Shown here piece by piece: positions 1-6,319 of a stretch of 7,274 nt of DNA. This DNA comes from an uncultured Verrucomicrobiales bacterium. Its GTDB lineage: Bacteria > Verrucomicrobiota > Verrucomicrobiia > Verrucomicrobiales > Akkermansiaceae. Each line of letters starts with the position of its first letter. The first letter of the stretch is position 1. Both the position numbers and the translations under genes were made by a program. Location of the stretch: positions 1-7,274 of the forward strand of contig CALBJX010000009.1 of assembly GCA_937893015.1 (NCBI GenBank), given 5' to 3'. Below the pieces are notes generated by a model. It ran no database searches and was not told the DNA's origin. It saw only the letters and a program-made list of their open reading frames with translations.

Positions 1-47
1 ACTTCGTACATCGTACATCGTACTTCGTACATTCAGTTCGACAAATC
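1..47. repeat. Left copy of a 47-base inverted repeat
   Basis: Bases 1-47 are the exact reverse complement of 7223-7269, with no mismatch. The match stops at base 48 (G here, C in the reverse complement of 7222). The outer part (4-31) is four heptamers of the form TCGTACA or TCGTACT, so a palindromic GTAC recurs every 7 bases. The inner part (32-47) is non-repetitive and ends in CGACAAATC. The copy begins at the first base of the window, so its true outer edge may lie outside. No transposase or target-site duplication is visible. It is most likely an interspersed intergenic repeat. Confidence 0.95.
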
Positions 48-65
48 GCTCATTTATTTAATTCC

Positions 66-71
66 TATAAT
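66..71 (+). promoter_or_regulatory. Isolated perfect -10 box upstream of thiE
   Basis: TATAAT at 66-71 matches the sigma-70 -10 consensus exactly. The nearest -35-like hexamer is TCGACA at 38-43, inside the flanking repeat, but the 22-base gap is too long for a standard promoter. If used, it would start RNA near 78 and give thiE a leader of about 48 bases. It is a weaker candidate than the promoter at 88-116. Confidence 0.3.
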
Positions 72-87
72 GTAGGTATGAAATAGC

Positions 88-116
88 TTGACAGGTCGCT
101 CCGGCCTTGCTATTCT
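88..116 (+). promoter_or_regulatory. Predicted sigma-70 promoter of thiE-thiM
   Basis: A consensus -35 box TTGACA (88-93) is followed, after an optimal 17-base spacer, by TATTCT (111-116), which matches the -10 consensus at 4 of 6 positions. Transcription would begin around 122-124, only 2-4 bases before the thiE ATG at 126, so the message would be leaderless or nearly so. The bases before the ATG are pyrimidine-rich and contain no Shine-Dalgarno site, which agrees with this. Chance occurrence cannot be excluded without a mapped 5' end. Confidence 0.5.
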
Positions 117-125
117 CCCTCCTGT

Positions 126-761
126 ATGAGTTTCCGCTCTCCTCTTGACCTCCGTTTGTATCTGGTGACCGATGCGCCCGAGCGTTGCCGCTACGGGCTG
201 TTGGAAACAGTGAAGCGTGCGGTGCATGGCGGGGTGACAGTGGTGCAGTACCGCCGCGAGCACGCCGACTACGAGACGATGTTGCAGGAGGCTCGACCTT
301 TGCGGGACTATCTGCGCTCGGTCGGGATACCCTTTATCGTGAACAACGAGGTGGAGTTGGCTCGTGAGCTGGAGGCGGACGGCATCCATGTGGGACAGGG
401 GGATATGCCCGCTGCCGAAGTGCGCCGACTGGTAGGCGATAACATGCTCATCGGGCTCTCCGTGAGCAATGCGGAGGAGATGTGCGCCGTGGACCCCGCC
501 ATTGTGGATTATGTGGGCTGCGGCCCCGTGTTCAGCACGGCTACCAAGCCCGATGCCGCCCCCGCCGTGGGGATTGAAGGCTGGGCGGTGCTCTCCGCCC
601 TTTCTCCCCTGCCTTTGGTGGCTATCGGCGGCATCAATGTTGAGCGCGCCTGCGCCATCCGCGCCGCAGGGCGTTGCGACGGCGTGGCGGTCGTCTCCGC
701 TATTTGCGGTGCAGAAGACCCCGCCGCCGCTGCAGAACAACTTCTTTCCACCCAAATCTGA
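126..761 (+). CDS. thiE: Thiamine-phosphate synthase ThiE
   Basis: This cytoplasmic TIM-barrel enzyme joins hydroxymethylpyrimidine pyrophosphate to hydroxyethylthiazole phosphate, giving thiamine phosphate. The 211 residues match the usual family length. Motifs in order are LYLVTD (11-16), VQYR (40-43), IVNNEVELA (71-79), DGIHVGQGDMP (85-95), the pyrophosphate loop GPVFSTATK (133-141), VAIGGI (165-170) and GVAVVSAI (186-193). The start is well fixed: the upstream frame is closed by TAG at 84-86, and no alternative start codon lies between that stop and 126. The LYLVTD strand begins only 10 residues in. Two positions look unusual when aligned by eye to Bacillus ThiE: the metal-binding Asp of the INDR motif is Asn74, and the Lys of the QxRxK motif is Glu45. 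The second acidic metal ligand (Asp93) and Lys141 are kept. The TGA stop is 2 bases before thiM, so the two genes are probably co-transcribed. TenI, a related non-synthase fold, is less likely because the FSTATK loop is intact. Confidence 0.93.
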   Translation: MSFRSPLDLRLYLVTDAPERCRYGLLETVKRAVHGGVTVVQYRREHADYETMLQEARPLRDYLRSVGIPFIVNNEVELARELEADGIHVGQGDMPAAEVRRLVGDNMLIGLSVSNAEEMCAVDPAIVDYVGCGPVFSTATKPDAAPAVGIEGWAVLSALSPLPLVAIGGINVERACAIRAAGRCDGVAVVSAICGAEDPAAAAEQLLSTQI

Positions 762-763
762 GT

Positions 764-1540
764 ATGAACAACGATGATATTCGTGCAACGGCTTCTGCCG
801 TGCTGGCGGCCATCCGCAGCAAGCATCCCCTCATTCTTTCCCTGACGAACAGCGTCGTGCAGCCCATCACCGCCAACATGCTGCTGGCGGTGGAGGCGTC
901 GCCCGTCATGCTCTCCGATGCCGAGGAAGCCGCGGAGCTGCTGCGGCTCTGCGGCAATGGTCTGCTGGTGAATGTCGGCACGCTCTCCCGCGCGCAGGAG
1001 AATGTGATGCGCACCGCCGCCCGCACGGCGCATGAGCTGGGCATTCCGTGGGTGCTCGACCCCGTGGCGGTGGGTTTGCTCAGCTATCGCACCTCTTTCT
1101 GCGCCGAGCTGTTGACGTTGAAGCCGACGCTCATCCGCGGCAACGCGTCGGAGATTATGGCCTTGGCTGGCTTGGATGCCGCAGGGCGCGGCACGGACAG
1201 CACCATCGGCAGCGAGTCCGCCGTGGACGCCGCCCGCGACCTTGCTCGCCGCAGCGGTGCCGCCGTGCTGGTGACGGGCGAGACAGACTATGCCACGGAC
1301 GGTGAGACGATCATCGCCATTCAGGGCGGGCACCCGCTCATGACCCGCGTCACGGGCGTGGGCTGCGCCATGGGGGCGCTCTGTGCCGCCTGTGTGGCTT
1401 GCGCGGAAACGCCGCTGGCGGGTGCCGTTGCCGCCTCCTTCATTCTCGGAGAAGCCGGAGCCCGCGCCGCCGCCATGGCTCCTCATCCCGGCTCATTTGC
1501 CGCAGTCCTGCTCGATGAGCTGGACGCACTGCAGCTATGA
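764..1540 (+). CDS. thiM: Hydroxyethylthiazole kinase ThiM
   Basis: This kinase phosphorylates 4-methyl-5-(2-hydroxyethyl)thiazole, a thiamine breakdown product, and supplies the thiazole phosphate used by ThiE. It is therefore a salvage enzyme. The 258 residues are typical for this ribokinase-like family. Recognisable blocks are LTNSVVQPITANMLLAVEASPVM (27-49, written here as one block of the substrate and trimer interface), LLVNVGTL (67-74), WVLDPVAVG (96-104), PTLIRGNASEI (121-131), VTGETDYATDG (170-180) and HPLMTRVTGVGCAMGAL (190-206), with the catalytic Cys at 201. A longer frame opens at 674 inside thiE, but the ATG at 764 starts at the family's normal N-terminus and leaves a 2-base gap after the thiE stop. 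No Shine-Dalgarno sequence precedes it, so translational coupling to thiE is likely. A terminator follows about 40 bases after the stop. thiD, thiC and thiG are not in the window. Confidence 0.96.
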   Translation: MNNDDIRATASAVLAAIRSKHPLILSLTNSVVQPITANMLLAVEASPVMLSDAEEAAELLRLCGNGLLVNVGTLSRAQENVMRTAARTAHELGIPWVLDPVAVGLLSYRTSFCAELLTLKPTLIRGNASEIMALAGLDAAGRGTDSTIGSESAVDAARDLARRSGAAVLVTGETDYATDGETIIAIQGGHPLMTRVTGVGCAMGALCAACVACAETPLAGAVAASFILGEAGARAAAMAPHPGSFAAVLLDELDALQL

Positions 1541-1580
1541 ATGACGTTCCGTGTAGATAATAAGTGAGTTGCACTGCAGG

Positions 1581-1610
1581 GCGGGATTTCTCCTTGAAGT
1601 CCCGTCTTTT
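1581..1610 (+). terminator. Rho-independent terminator of thiE-thiM
   Basis: The arm CGGGATTTC (1582-1590) pairs with GAAGTCCCG (1596-1604) through 9 base pairs, one of them G-U, around a 5-base loop. G1581-T1605 can add a further wobble pair. TCTTTT (1605-1610) follows directly. This is a classic intrinsic terminator 40 bases after the thiM stop. It should separate the thi operon from the glycosidase gene downstream. Confidence 0.88.
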
Positions 1611-1622
1611 GTATGGTAGAAT
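1594..1622 (+). promoter_or_regulatory. Predicted promoter of the GH2 gene
   Basis: TTGAAG (1594-1599, 4 of 6 to consensus) and TAGAAT (1617-1622, 5 of 6) are separated by 17 bases. TGG lies immediately before the -10 box, which gives an extended -10 element. Transcription would begin near 1629, leaving a leader of about 27 bases. The -35 box lies in the loop and 3' arm of the thiM terminator, so the two elements share DNA. Confidence 0.5.
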
Positions 1623-1655
1623 GCCCTAAATTCACCCTCACCACACTCTTTTAGG

Positions 1656-4600
1656 ATGATGAGCAACTTCAAACTTCTCGCTGCGCTGATGGCTTTCGGT
1701 GTGACAGTGGCTTGCGCAGGCGAGCGCGAGACCTTCGACTTCGGCTGGAAATTCAAGTATTTCGGGCCGGAAGACCCTGCCATGCTGGGTTCCCACGCCA
1801 CGGCGGATAACACGCAGGGCGGTCACTCCGCCGTGTTTGCCGTGGACGGCGATTCCCGGACCCGCTGGTGCGCCGATGATTACCACGAGGGCCACTATCT
1901 CTCCCTGCGCCCGGGCATTACGCCCAAAATCAAAGAAATCCGCATGGAATGGGAACAGCCCAATGACATGATTGTCCACGCGGAATACAAGGTGGACGGC
2001 GAAGAGCGGGTACAGGATATCATGGTGAATGGTGAGGCTTCCTCCGTGCTGCCCATCGGCGGGCACTATGTGAGTGAGCTGAAACTTTCCTTCTTCAACA
2101 CCAACCCCGATTGCTGGGCGGGCGTGCGTGAAATCACCCTCATCGGGCAGAACGGCAGGAAAATTGACCTCCAGGTGGCGGCGGACCCCTATGCCCCCGC
2201 GCAGCCCGATTACAATGACCGTGGCGAGATGGTGCCCGGTGACAGCACGGATGCCCTCGCCAGACTGTATGGCGTGAAGAATGGTGTGCGCGGCTTTCGC
2301 ACCGTGCAGTTGCCGCATGACTGGGCCATAGAGAGCCCCTTCCTTGCCAAAGAACCTAACGAAACAGGCAAGCTGCCGTGGAATGGTTGGGGCTGGTATC
2401 GCAAGGATTTCGCCGTGCCCGCGACCTTCGATGCCGAAACGGAGCGTTGGTATCTGGATTTTGACGGCGTGATGGCCAATCCCAAGGTTTTTGTGAACGG
2501 GGAGCTGGCGGGCGAATGGGCCTACGGCTACAACTCCTTCCGGGTGGATATCACACCTTTCCTGCGTCCCGGCAAGCGCAATCTCGTGGCGGTGATGGTG
2601 AGCAACCTGCCTCTCTCCACCCGCTGGTATCCCGGCGCGGGTATCTATCGTCATGTGTGGTTGGAGAAGACCACGCCCGTCCATCTCGCTCATTGGGGTG
2701 TGTATGTCACGACCCCCGAGATTTCGGCGGATAAGGCCGTGGTCAAGCTGGAGACGACTGTGGAAAATACGGGCAAGTTCCCCATGGCGGTGCAGGTGGA
2801 AAACAGCATCGGCCAATCGAACGCCGTTCCCGTGACCATCGAGGTGCCGGCGGGCGCGAGCGCCGTGGCTGTGCAGAGCATCGAGCTGCGGAATCCCACG
2901 CTTTGGAATACGGAGAACCCTCATCTCTACCGGGCCGAGACCAAGGTGACATCCGGCGGTGTGGCGCTGGATGCCGCCACGACGAGCTTCGGCGTGCGCC
3001 GCATTGAATGGAAGCCCGACGGCTTCTATCTCAATGGAGAGCGCGTGCAGCTCAAGGGCGTGTGCGAGCACCATGACCTTGGCGCACTGGGGGCTGCCTT
3101 CTATACCCGCGCCTACGAGCGCAAGATTGAAAAGCTTAAGGAGATGGGCTGCAACTCTATCCGTATGACGCACAACCCGCCCGCCCCCGAGGTGCTGGAG
3201 CTTTGCGACAAGCACGGCATGCTCGTGATTGACGAGATGTTTGACATATGGGAGATCCAGAAGGCCGACAAGGTGAACGGCTACCATGTCTACTGGCCCG
3301 CTTGGTGGAAGAAGGATGTGCGCAACTTTGCCCTGCGCGACCGCAACCACCCCTGCATCATCGCGTGGAGCGGCGGCAACGAGGTGCCCGAAATCACCTC
3401 CAAGCATGGTGTGCAGACCTGCGCCATGCTCCGCGAGGAGTTCCGCAAGTACGACACCACGCGCCCCTTCACCGTGGGCTGCAACTCCGAACAGGCCATG
3501 CGCAACGGCTTCTCGGAAGTCATGGATGTTTTCGGCTTCAACTACCGCCCGCAGTTCTACCCCGAGTTCAAGCAGCGCTACCCCGAGCAGGCCTTCTACG
3601 GCTCCGAGACGCAGAGCTGCATCGCCTCGCGCGACACCTACCTCTTCCCGCTGGTGCGCGATTGGAAGACCACCAAGGGCGATGCTGATTACAAGGTGAG
3701 CTCCTATGGCGTGTTTGCCCCGCATTGGGGCTACTGCCCCGACCTCGAGTTCTTTGCTCAGGACGTGAACCCCGAAGTGGCGGGTGAGTACGTGTGGACG
3801 GGCTTCGACTATCTCGGTGAGCCCACTCCCTACAACCTCGATAAGGCTAACGAGAACAACTTCCGCGACCTGTCTCCCGAGGATCGCAAGAAGGCTCTGG
3901 AAGAAATGCGTGCACGCGGTGAGTGCGCCCCCTGCCGCAGCTCCTTCTTCGGCATTCTCGACCTCGCGGGCTTCCCGAAGGACAACTATTACAACTTCCA
4001 GAGCCGCTGGCGTCCCGAGTACAAGCAGGCGCACATCCTGCCGCATTGGAACTGGAAAGGCCGCGAAGGGCAGGTGACCCCCGTCATGGTGTATTCCGCA
4101 GGTGATGAGGCGGAACTCTTCCTCAACGGCCGCAGCCTCGGCGTGCGTCGCAAGGGCGATGGCGAGCTCTTCGTCCAGAAATCCATCGCTCTGCCCAAAA
4201 ACGGCTACCGCTTTGTGTGGGAGGATGTCGTCTACGAACCCGGCGAGCTGAAAGTCGTGGTGAAGAAGAACGGCAAGCCCTGGGCCTCCGCCAAGCGCGT
4301 GACGACGGGCGAGGCTACGCAGGTGACCGCCGTGGTGGACCGCAAGAAGATTGTGGGCGACGGGCGCGATCTCTCCTTCATCGAGCTCGCACTGCGCGAT
4401 GAAAAGGGTAACGTGGTTCCCACGGACTGCCGCAAGGCAAGCTTCCGTATCAGCGGTCCCGCCAAGCTCATCGGCTTCTGCAACGGCGATCAGAACGACT
4501 GGACCTGCATGCAGAACAAGCGTCAGAAGTTCTTCAATGGGCGTCTCCTCGCCATCGTGCGCGGTGCCCGTGGCCGCAGCGGCGAGGTGAAGGTGCGCGT

Positions 4601-4676
4601 CTCTGCGGATGGTCTGCCCGACATCGAACTGCCGCTTACCATCATCCCCGCCACTCCCGAGCAGCTGAAACACTGA
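1656..4676 (+). CDS. Secreted GH2 glycosidase, probable beta-galactosidase, with a nested discoidin-like domain
   Basis: The predicted exported enzyme hydrolyses terminal beta-linked sugars, most likely galactose, from glycans. Residues 1-21 form a signal peptide (Lys6, a hydrophobic core, then ACA before Gly22). Cys20 makes a lipoprotein reading possible but the lipobox is poor. The GH2 jelly roll starts at 27-37, is interrupted at about 46-165 by an F5/8 type C-like domain (AVDGDSRTRWCADD at 62-75; GVREITLIG at 156-164), and resumes with LPHDW (219-223) up to about 340. An Ig-like domain follows (about 355-450), then the TIM barrel (about 451-725) with acid/base Glu576 in NHPCIIAWSGGNE and nucleophile Glu651 in GSETQS. 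Residues 775-885 resemble DUF4982 (ILPHWNW, AELFLNGRSLG), and 886-996 form a C-terminal Ig-like domain. ATG codons at 1656 and 1659 are both possible starts; only AGG at 1653-1655 precedes them. Substrate identity is inferred from the family; beta-glucuronidase or beta-mannosidase is less likely. Confidence 0.93.
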   Translation: MMSNFKLLAALMAFGVTVACAGERETFDFGWKFKYFGPEDPAMLGSHATADNTQGGHSAVFAVDGDSRTRWCADDYHEGHYLSLRPGITPKIKEIRMEWEQPNDMIVHAEYKVDGEERVQDIMVNGEASSVLPIGGHYVSELKLSFFNTNPDCWAGVREITLIGQNGRKIDLQVAADPYAPAQPDYNDRGEMVPGDSTDALARLYGVKNGVRGFRTVQLPHDWAIESPFLAKEPNETGKLPWNGWGWYRKDFAVPATFDAETERWYLDFDGVMANPKVFVNGELAGEWAYGYNSFRVDITPFLRPGKRNLVAVMVSNLPLSTRWYPGAGIYRHVWLEKTTPVHLAHWGVYVTTPEISADKAVVKLETTVENTGKFPMAVQVENSIGQSNAVPVTIEVPAGASAVAVQSIELRNPTLWNTENPHLYRAETKVTSGGVALDAATTSFGVRRIEWKPDGFYLNGERVQLKGVCEHHDLGALGAAFYTRAYERKIEKLKEMGCNSIRMTHNPPAPEVLELCDKHGMLVIDEMFDIWEIQKADKVNGYHVYWPAWWKKDVRNFALRDRNHPCIIAWSGGNEVPEITSKHGVQTCAMLREEFRKYDTTRPFTVGCNSEQAMRNGFSEVMDVFGFNYRPQFYPEFKQRYPEQAFYGSETQSCIASRDTYLFPLVRDWKTTKGDADYKVSSYGVFAPHWGYCPDLEFFAQDVNPEVAGEYVWTGFDYLGEPTPYNLDKANENNFRDLSPEDRKKALEEMRARGECAPCRSSFFGILDLAGFPKDNYYNFQSRWRPEYKQAHILPHWNWKGREGQVTPVMVYSAGDEAELFLNGRSLGVRRKGDGELFVQKSIALPKNGYRFVWEDVVYEPGELKVVVKKNGKPWASAKRVTTGEATQVTAVVDRKKIVGDGRDLSFIELALRDEKGNVVPTDCRKASFRISGPAKLIGFCNGDQNDWTCMQNKRQKFFNGRLLAIVRGARGRSGEVKVRVSADGLPDIELPLTIIPATPEQLKH

Positions 4677-4726
4677 CGAATTTTCAACGCCGCATCATCC
4701 CGCGTGTCATCTCACTATTGATAGCT

Positions 4727-6319
4727 ATGTTCAGGAGCTTCTTTAACAAGGCGGATGATGCCGCCTCCCGCAAGGGCATCGGCTACGCCGTGACAACATC
4801 GTTGGCCGTCGGTGCGCTGGTGCCCATGTGCTTCCTCGCCGGCATGCTTTCCGCCGATGTGTCGGAAATCGTGCACCGCTCCGTAGCGCTGGTGCTCGCG
4901 GCAGTGTCCCTGCTGGTGCTGGCGCACGCCTTCCGCCTGCGTCTGCTGCTCTCCCTGCGCAGCGCCACCATGTTGAGCGTTGCGGTGCTGCTGCAGATGG
5001 TGCTGCATGTCTTCACCGTGCAGATGTGCGGCAAGGTGCCCGGCTACAGCCTGCCCGCGCAGACGCTGCTCTTCCTGCCCTATCTGCTCGCTCCCACCAT
5101 CGTGGGTGTGATGGTCGGTCGCCGTCCCGGCAGCTACTCCGCCCTCTTCTGCACCACCTTCGGCCTCGCTCTCTTCCCCACGGGGTTCCCGTCCGAGATG
5201 CTGGCGGACTACATCATCATCAGCCTCGTGGGCGGCATCACCGTCGCGCAGTATGCGGGGCGCGTCCACAAGCGAGAGCAGGTGCTCCGCGCGGGTGTCA
5301 TCTCTGCCGTGGCCGTCATGGTCTGCACCTTCACCCTCTTTGCCCTGCACGGCGTGGGCGTGGACCAGCCGCATGAGCTGGCAGCCTTCCGCAAGGGCTT
5401 CCACTTCGGCGGTTTCGCGGCAGAGGTCGGCGTGTGCTTCGGCATCAACTTTGTGCTGGCAGCGCTCATCGGCGGTCTCATGCCCGCGTTGGAGCGCCTG
5501 TTCAACATTTCCACACCCATCACCTGGCTGGAGTGGGCGGATATGAACCACCCCTTGCTCAAGAAGCTCCAGATTACCGCTCCCGGCACTTTCCACCACA
5601 GCCTTGTAGTGCAGCGCCTCGCAGAGAGCGCGGCAGAGGCCATCGGCGCCGATGTGACCCGCGCGGGCGTTTGCGGGCTCTACCACGACATCGGCAAAAT
5701 CAGCAATCCGCAGTACTTTGCGGAGAATATCCGCGATTACACCAACAGCCCGCATAGCGAACTGACGCCTGAAGCCAGCGCACGCATCATCACCGCCCAT
5801 GTGAGCGATGGCGTTGCACTTGCCACAGAACACGGGCTGAACCGCCGCATCGTGGCCGTCATTCGCGAGCACCACGGCGTCTCCACCGCCTACTTCTTCT
5901 ACCGCAAGGCCATGGACCTCTATGAGGAGGCTAAAGACAAATTCGAGCAGGGACTTGCGGATACCTGCCCGGATGAGCCCGACAAGAGCATCTTCTCTTA
6001 CAAGGGGCCCATCCCGCAGACCCGCGAAAGCGGCATCGTGAGCATGGCTGATGCCGTGGAAAGCGCCACCCGCTCCCTGCAACACCCCACGGAGGATGAC
6101 ATCCGCTCCATGATTGACGGCATCTTCAAAGGCCGCATTCTGGACGGACACCTCCAAGACAGCGGCCTGACCCTCGGTGAGATTGCCAAGATGAAGGAGT
6201 CCTTCTTCTCCACCATCCGCACCATGCACCACAACCGCATCGCCTACCCCAAGCCCAAGGAGGACGATGCAACCGCAAAACTGATTGAGCAGCACGCGGA
6301 GGACAAGGCGAAGGCATGA
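4727..6319 (+). CDS. PgpH-type membrane HD phosphodiesterase (c-di-AMP), short form
   Basis: The likely role is hydrolysis of cyclic di-AMP at the inner membrane. The first half carries about eight hydrophobic segments (near 20-41, 52-72, 80-100, 112-130, 136-152, 157-176, 187-208, 228-252), matching the 7TMR region of PgpH/YqfF plus a leading helix. The second half is a cytoplasmic HD domain: APGTFHHS (285-292), YHDIGK (319-324), ITAHVSDG (355-362), REHHG (380-384) and SMADAVESATRSL (439-451) provide the metal-binding His and Asp residues (His291, His320, Asp321, His358, His382, His383, Asp442). PgpH proteins usually have a large extracellular HDED domain after the first helix; here only about 10 residues fill that place, and the 530-residue length is correspondingly short. 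I chose ATG 4727; a TTG at 4718 would add three residues. There is no clear terminator or promoter in the 50 bases before it. The stop overlaps the next ATG. The c-di-AMP substrate is a family inference. Confidence 0.87.
   Translation: MFRSFFNKADDAASRKGIGYAVTTSLAVGALVPMCFLAGMLSADVSEIVHRSVALVLAAVSLLVLAHAFRLRLLLSLRSATMLSVAVLLQMVLHVFTVQMCGKVPGYSLPAQTLLFLPYLLAPTIVGVMVGRRPGSYSALFCTTFGLALFPTGFPSEMLADYIIISLVGGITVAQYAGRVHKREQVLRAGVISAVAVMVCTFTLFALHGVGVDQPHELAAFRKGFHFGGFAAEVGVCFGINFVLAALIGGLMPALERLFNISTPITWLEWADMNHPLLKKLQITAPGTFHHSLVVQRLAESAAEAIGADVTRAGVCGLYHDIGKISNPQYFAENIRDYTNSPHSELTPEASARIITAHVSDGVALATEHGLNRRIVAVIREHHGVSTAYFFYRKAMDLYEEAKDKFEQGLADTCPDEPDKSIFSYKGPIPQTRESGIVSMADAVESATRSLQHPTEDDIRSMIDGIFKGRILDGHLQDSGLTLGEIAKMKESFFSTIRTMHHNRIAYPKPKEDDATAKLIEQHAEDKAKA

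Noticed and set aside
1..47. CRISPR array
   Set aside because: The units are 7 bases, directly adjacent, without spacers.
48..125. TPP riboswitch upstream of thiE
   Set aside because: The stretch is too short and lacks the conserved THI-box blocks.
674..763. Longer thiM start at 674 within thiE
   Set aside because: The added 30 residues are an out-of-frame reading of thiE. The ATG at 764 matches the normal ThiM N-terminus and sits 2 bases after the thiE stop.
54..788. A 244-codon minus-strand frame opposite thiE
   Set aside because: It mirrors thiE codon for codon, and the sense frame carries all the ThiE motifs.
1638..4673. A 1011-codon open frame on the minus strand opposite the GH2 gene
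   Set aside because: It is codon-aligned with GH2 and stays open only because GH2 lacks TTA, CTA and TCA codons. Its translation is rich in His, Ala, Gly and Val and shows no domain I recognise.
4677..4726. Terminator or promoter between GH2 and the HD protein gene
   Set aside because: Only a 4-base-pair palindrome (4715-4724) and no T-run or paired -35/-10 boxes are visible, so neither is called. Read-through from GH2 remains possible.
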